NCBI GenBank assembly: GCA_942159475.1
Contig: OW804096.1
Location: 138,007,472-138,071,471, forward strand
Length of the DNA: 64,000 bases
Direction: 5' to 3'
From: Sthenelais limicola
Lineage: Eukaryota; Annelida; Polychaeta; Phyllodocida; Sigalionidae
A model generated the notes under the pieces. That model worked only from the letters and a program-made list of their open reading frames with translations. It searched no databases and was not told where the DNA came from. Below, piece by piece: positions 1-10,189 of this stretch. Made by a program: the position numbers and the translations under genes. Numbering within the stretch: position 1 is the first letter of the stretch; each line of letters starts with the position of its first letter.

Positions 1-18
1 GCATGGAAATATGGGACT

Positions 19-369
19 AATAGGGGACTTGCATAACCGCCATTTTGAATCATGATTTGTATGGAATTATGGGAGTAATGGTACAGTATAAAACCTATAG
101 AAAACATATTATATTTAGCTTGTAATATCTATCAGTGGTCCAATATCAATATCCATGTGTTTTAAATGTTTCTATAACACAAGCCTTCATCTTTCCCATC
201 GTGCATTTGGTTTCTATAGATCATTCACATAAGCTATGATATCGTTGAAAACATTCTTGCAATTTTCCATAAAATTGTTGCTAAATATGTGTATGTCAGA
301 TTTGAACTGGATCTATCCCAGCATGCACTGTCGTAGACATGCGCAGTGGCACATGCAACTCCCCTATTG
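19..369. mobile_element. MITE-E copy
   Basis: Ends are AATAGGGGACTTGCAT on the left and CTCCCCTATTG on the right, an imperfect terminal inverted repeat. The interior (GCCGCCATTTTGAAT near one end, GCATGCTGGGAT or its complement near the other) recurs at 9.0, 15.0 and 50.0 kb. No reading frame is present. This is a non-autonomous DNA-transposon-like repeat; superfamily not determined. Confidence 0.7.
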
Positions 370-770
370 TACAGTATTCTAAATCATTAGAATCGGCTCT
401 ATTGTTTTTGTATGGATAAGGACTTTAAGAGAGTGTTTCTCTTCAGTAGGTTGGCGAGCCAGACAGGCATGTAGGCAGCCCATACATGGTGGTAAGGATG
501 CATAACACAGCCAGTCCATTATAGGAACATGGAGACTGATTAACTGCATAGGCATCCATCCAAAGTCTCCATTATTAAATATGGAATAATCCTTGCCAAT
601 ACTCAAAATGTGAATTAAATTGATGGTAAGTATAATACAATACAGCATACACTCAGATACACCAAGTATTTATCAATTCTCACTCTAATTTAGCAGAATT
701 TGAGAGATGTGTAGAAGTGTAGATTGTGCATTTCTTGGAAATCTTACCCTATAATAATAAATCAATTCGT
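370..770. other. Unassigned AT-rich stretch with a MITE-A remnant
   Basis: Positions 370-647 show no recognisable gene or repeat. About 648-752 is the right-hand part of a MITE-A element, recognised by the shared block CTCTAATTTAGCAGAATTTG and a decayed terminus. The left end is missing. Confidence 0.5.
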
Positions 771-816
771 GATGTGTTTCAGGAAATTGAGTCATTAGTC
801 GCAGAAAATAGATTTA
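771..816. mobile_element. MITE-B terminal fragment
   Basis: GTGATGTGTTTCAGGAAATTGAGTC followed by AGTCGCAGAAAA matches one terminus of MITE-B copies elsewhere in the window (for example at 61.8 kb). Only one end is present. Confidence 0.6.
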
Positions 817-1152
817 TGTAAATAAATAAATATAATAAATAGATTATGCGTCTAATCTCCTTGAAAAAGTGTACAGTTTTACATCTAGATTAACTTCATT
901 ATTACACAAAAGATTATAATTACTCTTTTTAATTTACAAATGAGAATACATCATAAGCAACGAAAGGTCACAACCCAACAAACATTTTTTTTGGTATAGG
1001 CCCAGTTATTAAAAACAATAATAATCTCGCTTACAGTAAAAGGAGTTCGTCAAAATTTCCACCGATTTTTTTAATTACCTTTACTCTTACTATCTTCACA
1101 ACTTCTCATAATCAGTTTGGTCCTATTTCAGGAGCGAACAATACATTAATTC

Positions 1153-1335
1153 TCATGCCATCCAGTTCTCTTCTGCTTTAAGATGGTTTTTAAGCGCAGG
1201 CCATGACATGTTCTTTACCAACAGTGGTAGGCGGTTCCATAATCGTGGCCCCTGGAAGAAGGGGGACCTTCTTAACTTTTCAGTTTTTGGTGCCATTATC
1301 GCAAGATTAGCACATATAGTGATGAACTTTGTTGA
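1153..1335 (-). pseudogene. LINE ORF2 C-terminal fragment
   Basis: Read on the minus strand, a short open stretch ends in TGA at 1153-1155 and encodes a peptide containing RSPFFQGPRLWNRLP. The pattern F-x-G-P-x-L-W-N-x-L-P close to the end of the protein is a well-known signature of the C-terminus of CR1/Jockey/RTE-type non-LTR retrotransposon ORF2 proteins, after the reverse transcriptase domain. No upstream RT domain is present, so this is a 5'-truncated dead copy. Family assignment within the LINEs is not possible from so short a piece. AT-rich sequence below position 1153 may be its 3' untranslated region. Confidence 0.65.
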
Positions 1336-1791
1336 TAACTACTAATTACTATTAATTAAGTAAAGGTAATTTCACGGTAGTTAATTAATGTATTTGGCGT
1401 CTGTTCTTATAATTGTCAGTTATTATTCATGCCTTCATGCACCCCGCTGTCCAGCGGGATTTGATAATCAGGCTAATAATAGATATTACGTCACAACTAC
1501 AGGATACCACCCCACCATAATGATGTAGCGTCTGACGCCGTGGCAGAGGTCAAAGGTCATGTCTCCAGGGTTACATAGAGGCGTCAGGGCCTCAGGGAAG
1601 GACTGTATCATTAGTGGGGGGAGGGGGGTCTGAAACACGGGGTGGGAGGGGGTATTGGGCGGGTGGCAGGGGAGGGGGGTATGTATTCACATAATTATAC
1701 CCCCATTATTGAAATACTGGATGAAGGGTACCTGTACTTAATTCCCAGTATAGTAAGTATTTGTCGTACTAGTCATGGGTCAAGGTAGTTA
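1336..1791. other. Unassigned DNA with a G-rich tract
   Basis: No gene is recognised. About 1613-1680 is a G-rich run of short GGGG and GGGAGGGG blocks that could fold as G-quadruplex. The rest shows nothing that I can assign. Confidence 0.4.
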
Positions 1792-2030
1792 TGGGTCAGA
1801 TTTTTTAAAAAATGTACAATTCGCCTTCACCAATCTTCCTGAATAACCCAAATTTCAGACAAAAAATAAAGTTCAAAACACAGTTCAACCTAACCAAACA
1901 GATTGCTAGAATCAATGCAATGCCAAATATACTCGAATTTGCCTAGTATTGGCCAAATTACAGCCTAATTTAGCAGAACTTACTAAATGTGTAGAGCTGC
2001 CAATTGTACATTTTTTGAAAATCTGACCCA
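1792..2030. mobile_element. MITE-A copy, flanked by TA
   Basis: Starts TGGGTCAGATTTTTTAAAAA and ends GAAAATCTGACCCA, with TA on both sides (1790-1791 and 2031-2032). About 239 bp and non-coding. The body belongs to the subfamily with AATTTCAGAC...AAATAAAGTTCAAAA. Confidence 0.85.
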
Positions 2031-2170
2031 TATATAGGGTGGGTAATGATTTCTGTCCTTTTAGTTCTTGTTTAATTTAGAGTTTATACTTTTCATAATC
2101 AAACATAGCTATTCAGACAGCTGTATTTCAGCTGGTGACCACCAGATCCTACTGCCCAGTACTCTACACT

Positions 2171-2409
2171 TGGGTCAGATTTTCAGAAAATGTACAATTA
2201 TACTTCACCAATCTTCTCAAATATCCCAAATTTCAGACAAAAATAAAGTTCAAAATACAGTTCAACCTAACCAAACAGATTGATAGACTCAACCCAATAC
2301 GAAATATACTCAGATATATACCAAGTATTGACTATGCTTTAGCAGAATTTAGCAGAATTTCCTAAATGTGTAGAGCTGCCAATTGTACATTTTCTGAAAA
2401 CCTGACCCA
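2171..2409. mobile_element. MITE-A copy, flanked by CT
   Basis: Starts TGGGTCAGATTTTCAGAAAA and ends GAAAACCTGACCCA. Both flanks read CT, so the 2-bp duplication is not always TA. Body as in the copy at 1.8 kb. The open frame running through it is not a gene. Confidence 0.85.
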
Positions 2410-2509
2410 CTTATGTTACACCTGGATTATGTTAAACCTGGATGGACCTCTGAACCCTAAACAACCCCCTCCTCCCCCTCCCAGGGTTCTGCGTAAAACC
2501 ATTTGCATA

Positions 2510-2745
2510 TGGGTCAGATTTTCAGAAAATGTACAACTGGCAGCTCTACACGTTTAAGGAATTCTCCTAAATGAGGCTTAAAAATGAAGAATACTGGGTA
2601 TATCTGAGTATATTTGGTACCGCATTGATACAAAGTATCAGTTCTGTTATGTTAAACTGCATTTTGAAGCTTATTCTTGTCTTAAATGTGGGTTATTTGA
2701 GAGGATTGGTGAAGTCGGATTGTACATTTTCTGAAAATCTGACCC
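2510..2745. mobile_element. MITE-A copy, flanked by TA
   Basis: TGGGTCAGATTTTCAGAAAA at the left, CTGAAAATCTGACCCA at the right, TA on each side. This copy belongs to the subfamily with the internal block GTTAAACTGCATTTTGAAGC. Confidence 0.85.
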
Positions 2746-2847
2746 ATATGAATAATAGTCTAATTAATCTATTTAAATAAAAAGAAAAATCCACCCCCAT
2801 CAGATGCAGCTTTTGGGCAAAACAGCACAATTGAAGAATCTGACCCA

Positions 2848-3030
2848 TAAAGTGCCTTCTTTCTGTCTCTTTATTTAACTCTGTCTCTCTCTCCCTTCTT
2901 CTCTATCTCTATTTCCTGGGTATGACCATAAACTGCCTCCCTCTCAGCTCTCCCACCCTTGATATAACCACATTAAATGTGTTGATAAGGGCGTAAAGCA
3001 ACCAATATCACTCACTCACTCACATATCAT
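2848..3030 (-). repeat. Interspersed SINE-like repeat
   Basis: On the minus strand this contains GTGAGTGAG, GATATTGGTTGCTTTACGCC, CTTATCAACACATTTAATG, a GGGTGGGAGAGCTGAGAGG block and then AGAGA-rich sequence. The same order recurs on the plus strand at 54.5-54.8 and 55.1-55.3 kb. The GTGAGTGAG...TTTACGCC...TCAACA pattern resembles SINE-like repeats of other invertebrates. That resemblance is from memory and unverified. Confidence 0.5.
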
Positions 3031-3072
3031 GATCAATATAATTATCAGAGGTCTATAGCTGAAGATAGGCAA

Positions 3073-3145
3073 GACCATGTGGCCTAATGGATAAGGCGTC
3101 TGACTTCGAATCAGAAGATTGAGGGTTCGAGTCCCTTCATGGTCT
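3073..3145 (+). tRNA. tRNA-Arg (anticodon UCG)
   Basis: A full 73-nt cloverleaf can be drawn. The acceptor stem is GACCATG/CATGGTC with discriminator T. The D arm is GCC/GGC around TAATGGATAA. The anticodon stem is TCTGA/TCAGA with loop CTTCGAA, so the anticodon is TCG (Arg, CGA codons). The variable loop is 5 nt, and the T arm is GAGGG/CCCTT with loop TTCGAGT. The internal Pol III promoter is intact: A box TGGCCTAATGG and B box GGTTCGAGTCC. A TTTT run at 3151-3154, five bases after the gene, fits a Pol III terminator. There is no intron and CCA is not encoded, as usual in eukaryotes. With every stem paired, a working gene is more likely than a SINE-derived copy. Confidence 0.95.
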
Positions 3146-3150
3146 AGTGA

Positions 3151-3154
3151 TTTT
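3151..3154 (+). terminator. Pol III terminator of tRNA-Arg
   Basis: TTTT, five bases downstream of the mature tRNA 3' end. Confidence 0.7.
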
Positions 3155-3373
3155 GGTACGATATTATGCACGTACTATGTATGTACCACATGTATCAGAA
3201 AGTGATCCCCTCCCATCCCCCATCTCACAGTGGGTCCTCTAACCCTGGAGGAACCCAGGAGGAAAGAGTGAAGTGTTGTTAATACATCCTGCCCCGTCCC
3301 TAGGTGACAGACTGGTACATAATGTATGGACGGCTGCTAGATGATCCATCATACCGCTATAGCAACATATATA

Positions 3374-3610
3374 AGGATCAGATCTTTAGAAAATGTACAA
3401 TTGGCATCTGTACACATTTAGTAAATTCTGCAAAATTAGGCTGCAATTTTGTCAAAACTAGGTAAATTCGAGAATATTTGGCATTGCATTGATTCTAGCA
3501 ATCTGTTTGGTTAGGTTGAACTGTATTTTGAACTTTATTTTCGTCTGAAATTTGGGTTATTTCAGGGGATTGGTGAAGTTGATTTGTACATTTTTTGAAA
3601 ATCTGACCCA
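3374..3610. mobile_element. MITE-A copy (decayed left end)
   Basis: Left end AGGATCAGATCTTTAG has drifted from the TGGGTCAG consensus. Right end TTGAAAATCTGACCCA is intact. The body includes the GATTCTAGCAATCTGTTTGG block of one subfamily. 237 bp. Confidence 0.8.
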
Positions 3611-3729
3611 TTATATGTGGGTAAAAAAGATTTTGAGAAACCAGCATGTTGGAAGGTGGACTCCAACAAAATTACACTTTAGGAAATCTAATGAGTACTT
3701 TTATATCTTGTTGTGCTTGAAACAGTAGT

Positions 3730-3824
3730 TACACTCTATTTGAGATCTACTCGGAGCAGTTCTCCGTAGGGTTACCATTGGGTCGCTTTGGAGTTTACTC
3801 TAAGTAGGTCTCAAACAGAGTGTA
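3730..3824. mobile_element. MITE-D palindromic element
   Basis: A 95-bp near-palindrome. Left arm TACACTCTATTTGAGATCTA, right arm ending TAGGTCTCAAACAGAGTGTA. Related copies lie at 58773-58869 and 59092-59186. Confidence 0.7.
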
Positions 3825-3831
3825 GCGGTAT

Positions 3832-5200
3832 GATTCCATATTACCTTGCTAGAAAGGTATTATACACAGGCCATACCCCATGCCATTGTTAGTGTATAAT
3901 TTGTCTTTACAAAAAAAACCACTTGTGACAGGTGAAAACCCCTGAGTAGGGGACCTAAACACCAAGTATAAATACAATCTTTAAACAAGAAAGGAATGCT
4001 GTATGTGGTATGAGCTCCGGTGCTGTAGCCTATGGCATTCCATATTACCCGCTAGAAAGGTATAATATAGAGGCCATACCACATGCTGTATGTGGTATGA
4101 GCACCAGTGCTGTAGCCTACGGTGTTCTATATTACCCGCTAGAAAGGTATAATACACAGGCCATACCACATGCTGTATGTGGTATGGGCGCCAGTGCTGT
4201 AGCCTCTGGTGTTCCATATTACCCGCTAGAAAGGTATAATACACAGAGCATATCACACACTGTATGTGGTATACACACCAATGCTGTAGCCTATGGCATT
4301 CCATATTACCCGCTAGAAAGGTATAATACACAGAGCATATCACACACTGTATGAGGTATGCACACCAATACTGTAGCCTATAACATTCCATATTACCTGC
4401 TAGAAAGGTATAATACACAGGCCATATCACACACTGTATGTGGTATACACGCCAATGCTGTAGCCTATGGCATTCCATATTACCCACTAGAAAGGTATAA
4501 TACACGGAGCATATCACACACTGTATGTGGTATACACACCAATGCTGTAGCCTATGGCATTCCATATTACCCACTAGAAAGGTATAATACACAGAGCATA
4601 TGACACACTGTATGAGGTATGCACACCAATACTGTAGCCTATAACATTCCATATTACCTGCTAGAAAGGTATAATACACAGGCCATATCACACACTGTAT
4701 GTGGTATACACACCAATGCTGTAGCCTATGGCATTCCATATTACCCACTAGAAAGGTATAATACACAGAGCATATCACACACTGTATGTGGTATACACAC
4801 CAATGCTGTAGTCTATGGCATTCCATATTACCCGCTAAAAAGGTATAATACACAGAGCATATCACACACTGTATGAGGTATACACACCAATGCTGTAGCC
4901 TATGGCATTCCATATTACCCGCTAGAAAGGTATAATACACAGAGCATATGACACACTGTATGAGGTATGCACACCAATGCTGTAGCCTATGGCATTCCAT
5001 ATTACCCGCTAGAAAGGTATAATACACAGAGCATATCACACACTGTATGAGGTATGCACACCAATGCTGTAGTCTATGGTGTTCCATATTACCCGCTAGA
5101 AAGGTATAATACACAGAGCATACCACATGCTGTATGTGGTATGGGCACCAATGCTGTAGCTTATGGCATTCCATATTACCTACTACTAAGATAATACACT
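3832..5200. repeat. 87-bp tandem repeat array (about 14-15 units)
   Basis: The unit contains GTATGTGGTATRNRCNCCARTGCTGTAG, then TTCCATATTACCCGCTAGAAAGG, TATAATACACAG and a CATATCACACAC segment. The repeat distance is 87 bp, measured between the GCTGTATGTGGTATGAG blocks at 3998 and 4085. The first unit (from 3832) is degenerate. Since 87 is 29 x 3, a frame that is open in one unit stays open, giving a 397-codon minus-strand frame of 29-residue repeats (3981-5174) and three shorter plus-strand frames. I interpret this as satellite DNA, not a protein gene: frames are open on both strands, the start codon lies inside a repeat, and units differ by neutral-looking changes. Confidence 0.9.
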
Positions 5201-5288
5201 TGGGCGACTACTTTTGGAACTTGCCGATTTGTGGTCGCAGAGCGGGATTGCTGATTCTTTCTTATCATACCTTGTTACTGATCGTAAA

Positions 5289-5523
5289 AGGGTCAGATTT
5301 TTAGAAAATCTACAATTGGCAGCAGTACACATTCAGTAAATTCTGCTAAATTAGGCTGCAATTTGGTCAATACTAGGTAAATTCGAGTATATTTGGCATT
5401 GTATTTATTCTAGTAATCAGTTTGTTTAGGTTACTGTATTTTGAACTTTATTTTCCTCTGAAATTTGGGCTATTTGAGAATATTGGTGAAGGTGAATTGT
5501 AAATTTTCTGAAAATCTGACCCA
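5289..5523. mobile_element. MITE-A copy
   Basis: Left end AGGGTCAGATTTTTAGAAAA, right end CTGAAAATCTGACCCA. The body contains AAATTAGGCTGCAATTTGG. Flanks AA and AT. Confidence 0.85.
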
Positions 5524-5840
5524 ATAACGGGTTAGTCGCATTACCCAGGTGGTCGCTATGCGGGACTCCACTGTATCCCCTCTGTTTTCCCTAGGTCTAA
5601 TGCACCCACAAATAATGTAATTTGCTCCTAAAATGTGATGCCAGAGAACCCTAACACTATTTTAATTCAACTAAACCAAACCAACGCTTTTGCCTTGAAA
5701 CCTTTTCCAATATTAATCACCTCAGCGACACAGCATTATATTCTGGGGGGAAGTTTTATTTCGCACTCAGGTTCGCAGCGATTATCTGCGATGAAAAACC
5801 GAGGAAATAAAGTGAATTATCTAATCTGTCTAAGCGATAC
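5524..5840. other. Unassigned DNA
   Basis: A plus-strand open stretch of about 80 codons from 5635 shows no recognisable domain and runs into the pyrimidine tract. I see no convincing gene. Confidence 0.3.
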
Positions 5841-7330
5841 TCCCTGTCCTCCCTCCTCCTGCTCCCCGCCCTCCTCTTCTTAACCCCTTTGTCTTTCTCT
5901 CCATTCCCCTTTCACAGTATCTTCTTTTTATCTCGTCTTCATCCTCCTCGTCCTCCTCCCTCCTACTACTTTCTCCTCTTCCCTCCTCTTCCCTTCCTCC
6001 TTCCTCCTCTTCCCTTCCTCTTCCCTTCTCTTCCCTCTTCTTCCCCCTTCTCCTTCCTCGTCCTTATTCCTCCTATTCCTCCTTCCTACTCTTACTCCTC
6101 CTCTTTCCTCCTCTTTCCTTCCTCCTTCCTCCTCTTCCCTTCCTCCTTCCTCCTCTTCCCTTCCTCTTCCCTTCTCTTCCCTCTTCTTCCCCCTTCTCCT
6201 TCCTCGTCCTCATTCCTCCTATTCCTCCTTCCTTCTCTTACTCCTCCTCTTTCCTCCTCTTTCCTTCCTCCTTCCTCCTCTTCCCACTCCTCTTCCCTCT
6301 CCTCTTCCCCCTCACACTTTCCCCCTTTTTATTTCTTCCCCTCCCTCCTCCCACTCTCCCCACTCTCACTACCCCCTCTCCCACTCCTCCCCCCTTCGTT
6401 CCCTCACTCTCACCCCTCCTCTTGCCCCTCCAACTCCCCCACGTCCCCCACCTCCCACTAACAGTTCAGCAGCTCCTTGAGATGACTCTCTTGCCTCCTC
6501 TCCCTCCCTCCTCCCACTGAGACTACTACTCTCCCTAACCCTCCCACTCTCACCCCTCATCCTCCCCACCACCTCCCCACCCCTCCCCTACCCTCCCAAT
6601 CTCCCTCACTCTCACCCCTCATCCTCTCCCACTCTACTCCCTCCACTCTCCCCACTCTCCCTAACCCTCCCACTCTCCCTCACTCCCCACTCTCCCTAAC
6701 CCTCCCTCCTCCCACTCTCCCCACTCTCCCTAACCCTCCCACTCTTCCTCACTCTCACCCCTCATCCTCTCCCACTCTACTCCCTCCCGCACCTCCCCAC
6801 ACCCTCCCTCACCCTCCTCTCACTAACCATTCAGTAGCTCCTTAAGGTGACTCTCTTGCCTCTCCTCCCTCCCTGCTCCCACTCTCCCCACTCTCCCTAA
6901 CCCTCCCTCCTCCCACTCTCCCCACTCTCCCTAACCCTCACACTCTTCCATACTCTCACCCCTCATCCTCTCCCACTCTACTCCCCAACCCACCTCCCCA
7001 CCCCTCCCCCACCCTCCTCTCACTCTCCCCACTCTCCCTAACCCTCCCAATCTCCCTCACTCTCACCCCTCATCCTCTCCCACTCTACTCCCTCCTCCCC
7101 CCACCACCTCCCCACCCCTCCCCCACCCCCCCTCCCACTAACACTGAGACTACTACTCTCCCCACTCTCCCTAACCCTCCCTAACCCTCCCACTCTCCCT
7201 CACTCTCACCCCTCATCCTCTCCCACTCTACCCCCTCCCCCACCTGCCCAGCCCTCCCCCACCTCCCCACCTCCCCATCCCTCCCCCACCTCCCCACCCT
7301 CCCCCACCCTCTTCTCACTAACCATTCAGC
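5841..7330. repeat. 1.5-kb polypyrimidine region
   Basis: The plus strand is almost pure C+T. 5841-6360 is built from CTTCCTCCTC-type words, including a duplicated block of about 180 bp (near 5990 and 6140). 6360-7320 is built from CTCTCCCCACTCTCCCTAAC, CTCACCCCTCATCCTCTC and similar words of variable period. ACTAACCATTCAGYAGCTCC recurs at about 6460, 6820 and 7315. Open frames here (for example 190 codons from 5889) are compositional artefacts. Confidence 0.9.
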
Positions 7331-7852
7331 AGCTCCTTAAGGTGACTCTCAAGCCCTTGATGGCGAATGAAAACAGAGACCTGGAAATAAAGCCTTGAAA
7401 GCTGGGGAACATTTCATTGCTCGGTTCAATAGGTTCTTGAGCTGCTCGTACGGCTCCTCCCCACAACTGGAGCAACTCGGAGTCAAGTTATAGGCTCTGG
7501 CTGGAGGCAAGCAGGCCCATTCTGGCCCTTCTTATTGTTCTCCCGACCACCTCCACATAAACTTCTTGCTCTTTCATCGGCCGTACCACCTGGGGCTTGC
7601 CTAAATCACCATAAACATGGCGGCCGACTCTCCTCCCCACCAACTCCCTCCTCTCCGCAACTACCCAGAAGAAGGGAGACAAGGGACTTAGCGATAGTAG
7701 CAATGTAATAGAGTTTAGGAATATTATGAGTTTAGAATGTTTAGAATGATTGTTAGAATGATAAAGTGTATTTTCCTCGTGAAATTCATGTTAATATTTG
7801 CAAACATTTGTTTGGAACCAGTCAATAAAACCAGCCTAAATTTATGACCATA
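7331..7852. other. GC-richer unassigned island
   Basis: This unique-looking stretch has a higher GC content than its surroundings. It contains AACATGGCGGCCGAC (ATG at 7617, good Kozak context), which opens a 24-codon plus-strand frame ending at TAG. A 71-codon minus-strand frame (7488-7703) overlaps it. A diverged echo of the start lies at 8093 (AACATGGTGGACG), with GGAGACAAGGGA downstream in both. It might be a host first exon or promoter remnant, but nothing confirms that. Confidence 0.3.
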
Positions 7853-8089
7853 AGGGTCATGTCTGCAGAAAATGTGCAATTCACCTTCACCAATCTCCTC
7901 AAATAACCCGAATTTAAGATGAAAATCAGGTTCAAAATACAGTTCAACATAACCAGACAGATGTATTGAATGAATACAATACAGAATACACTCAGATATA
8001 CCAAGTATTTATCAATTTGTACTCTAATTTATCAGAGTTTGAGAGATGTGTAGAACTGTAGATTGTGCATTTTCTGAAAATCTGACCCA
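7853..8089. mobile_element. MITE-A copy
   Basis: Left end AGGGTCATGTCTGCAGAAAA, right end CTGAAAATCTGACCCA. Body of the subfamily with CAGTTCAACATAACCAGACAG and CTCTAATTTATCAGAGTTTG. 237 bp. Confidence 0.85.
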
Positions 8090-8376
8090 TGAACATGGTG
8101 GACGTAGGCCTCCCCCGTCCATCTCCCTCTCTCTACCGCCTGGGTCCAAAGGTAGAAGGGAGGAGACAAGGGAGTTGGAGTTTTAGTCAAATGGGCAAAT
8201 TGCATTATGCAAAAAAAAAAAGAAAAAAAAAGAAAATTGCATTATGAACTGTTATTTTTGCTATCAATATATTATTTGTCGATTATGAGTTTATGATATT
8301 TTACGAGAATGGAGGTGTATTAGTGTATTCTCCTGTGGCAAGACAAGTGGTCTCAGTGGGCACTTCATGTTAACAT
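8090..8376. other. Unassigned DNA with an A-rich run
   Basis: 8093-8190 echoes part of the island at 7.6 kb. 8210-8236 is an interrupted A run of the type left by retroposition. No gene seen. Confidence 0.35.
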
Positions 8377-8727
8377 GTGCAGACAAACAATAGGAACGCT
8401 GCCGACCAGAAAATCGTTCATAGAGTGGGTAATAGTGTAGTGGTCAACAAAAAGGAAATAATGTTCGGCGTTGAAATCTCTAACCTGAATTCGAAAATTA
8501 TAAATTGGGTTATACTAACCATCAAAGCGTTTATACATCGCCAGAAATTGTTTATGGAAAACAAAGTTGATCCTATAATTGTAATGTATGAACTTCGTAT
8601 GAAAATAAAGGTGGTAATTAAGTCTCACTACTTGAAGAATACGCCCAATGACACCAAAAAAATATGGAGAAGAACGTATGATAATGTACAAGAGGCTATA
8701 GATATATTGAAAACAACCAGAGCTTAA
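8377..8727 (+). pseudogene. Possible LINE ORF2 C-terminal fragment
   Basis: An open stretch of 116 codons with no convincing ATG at its start; the first codon is GTG and frames just upstream lead nowhere. The peptide reads FGVEISNLNSKIINWVILTI followed by KAFIHRQKL and a lysine-rich tail ending in TAA at 8725-8727. An FG...N..I..IK.(Y/F)I..(Q/R)K pattern is common downstream of the RT domain in L1- and Tx1-like LINE proteins. That family link is from general knowledge and is weak on one short peptide. Without an upstream RT it would be a 5'-truncated copy. Alternatives are an exon of an unknown gene or chance. Confidence 0.35.
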
Positions 8728-8949
8728 AACACCTCCGCTCTAGCAATGTATTATTTTCACTTGTCTAAAAAACTGTTAACATGATCATAGTTGAAGCAGG
8801 TCGAAATCATTGTTAAAATATAGAATCTATTTCGCCTCCCCACTTTTTCGTTCATATATATATATCCTTACGTTGAAATGTTTAACTTTGTAAGTGCCCA
8901 GTCAGCAGGATAGCAAGTGAAAAAAAAATGATGTCGCAAAACCAAAAAA
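8728..8949. other. Unassigned AT-rich DNA
   Basis: Contains a short TATA microsatellite near 8858 and an A run near 8921. No gene seen. Confidence 0.3.
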
Positions 8950-9180
8950 CAATAGGGGATATGCATATGCCACTGCGCATGGCTGTCGGAGTGCATTCTG
9001 GGATGGATTCTGATGAAATCTGACATACAAATATTTGACAACATTTTTATCGAAAATGCAAGAATGTTTTCACTAATATCAGAGTTTGTATAAGTGATCT
9101 ATGAAAACCAAATGCATGATGGGAAAGATGGGGACCTGTGTGGAAAAATGTATAACATATGGATCTTCAAATCATTTAAA
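8950..9180. mobile_element. MITE-E half copy
   Basis: Begins CAATAGGGGATATGCATATG and runs through the CTGGGATGGATTCTGATGAA and GCATGATGGGAAAGATGGGG blocks, then stops. It is the GCATGCTGGGAT-side half of the element. Confidence 0.7.
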
Positions 9181-9190
9181 ACATTGGAAA

Positions 9191-9302
9191 CAATAGGGGG
9201 TTTGCATAGCCGCCATTTTGAATATTGATTCGCATGGAATTATGGGACTAATGGTACAGTATAAAAATCTATAGAAAACATGCCATGTTCTTCACATGGC
9301 AT
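9191..9302. mobile_element. MITE-E half copy, opposite end
   Basis: Starts CAATAGGGGGTTTGCATAGC and continues with GCCATTTTGAAT, GGTACAGTATAAA and AAACATGCCATGTTC. Both this and the preceding half show their terminal CAATAGGGG on the left, so they cannot be the two ends of one element in normal arrangement. Confidence 0.65.
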
Positions 9303-9511
9303 GGTCTTCACTAATCCTCTCAAATAACCCACATTTAAGATTGAAAATCAGGTTCAAAATACAGTTCAACATAACCAGACAAATTCATTGGATGAATACA
9401 AGACATAATACACTCAGATATATCTAGTATTTATCAATCTTCACTTTTAATTAGCCGAATTTGAGAGATGTGTAGAACTATAGATTGTGCATTTTCTGAA
9501 AATCTGACCCA
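9303..9511. mobile_element. MITE-A copy, left end lost
   Basis: Enters at CTTCACTAATCCTCTCAAAT and ends CTGAAAATCTGACCCA. The left inverted repeat is missing where it abuts the MITE-E half. Confidence 0.75.
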
Positions 9512-9539
9512 AACACCACCTGAACGTAATCTTTTTCCT

Positions 9540-9728
9540 CCAAAAAATGCACAATTGGCAGCTCTACAATTCTGCTAAATTAGGCTGAGAAATGATGAAT
9601 TCCGGGTGTATCCGAGTATATTTGGTATTATGTTGATTTGAAGTGTTAAACTGCATTTTGTAGCTCATTTCTGTCTTAAAAGCGGATATTTTTGGAGGAT
9701 TGGTGAAGGCGAATTGTACATTTTCTTT
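9540..9728. mobile_element. MITE-A remnant
   Basis: Contains ATGCACAATTGGCAGCTCTA and, at the other side, GGTGAAGGCGAATTGTACAT. Both outer ends have decayed. Confidence 0.65.
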
Positions 9729-9851
9729 TGTCTTAGATTTTAGTAACTTATTTTAAAGGAAAGACTTTCCTTTTCGTACAGCAGAGCTAAGTTTCTCAAA
9801 GACTTTTTTTCTAAGTAAACTGGTCGAGGTCAAAGTCAATCTTGTTAGTGT

Positions 9852-10062
9852 TGGGTGAAGTCGCCAGAAAATGTACAATTCATCTTCACCAATTCTCTGA
9901 AATAACCAAAATTTCAGACGAAAATAAAGTTAAAAAGACAGTTCAAGCGAACCAAATGCGAATATACTCGAATTTACCTAGTATTGACCAAATTGCAGCC
10001 TATTTAGCAGAATTTACTAAATATGTAGAGCTGCCAATTGTACATTTTCTAAAAATCTGACA
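9852..10062. mobile_element. MITE-A copy with variant left terminus
   Basis: Left end reads TGGGTGAAGTCGCCAGAAAA instead of TGGGTCAGATTTTCAGAAAA. From AATGTACAATT inward it is normal. The right end is CTAAAAATCTGACA. The same variant terminus occurs at the right end of the copy at 46.2 kb. Confidence 0.7.
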
Positions 10063-10189
10063 CTGTTACGTTATTGCAACGTTACAAAATCATGTAAAAA
10101 AGACGGCATTCATTGGAAGAACTGGCTTTCCAGAAACGCTTAATTATCGCTCATAGTTAGTGCAGAATACTACCACTATTTTATGTTAT

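Noticed and set aside
2068..2780. Small plus-strand frames of 60-76 codons
   Set aside because: They lie within MITE-A copies; the same peptide fragments (for example CTFSENLTH) appear wherever that family's terminus is in frame.
5889..6572. Ser/Pro-rich 190-codon frame and its minus-strand partner
   Set aside because: Pure composition effect in C+T-rich DNA.
6360..7310. Telomere-like CCCTAACCC words
   Set aside because: They occur singly inside CTCTCCCTAACCCTCCC minisatellite words, never as a tandem CCCTAA run.
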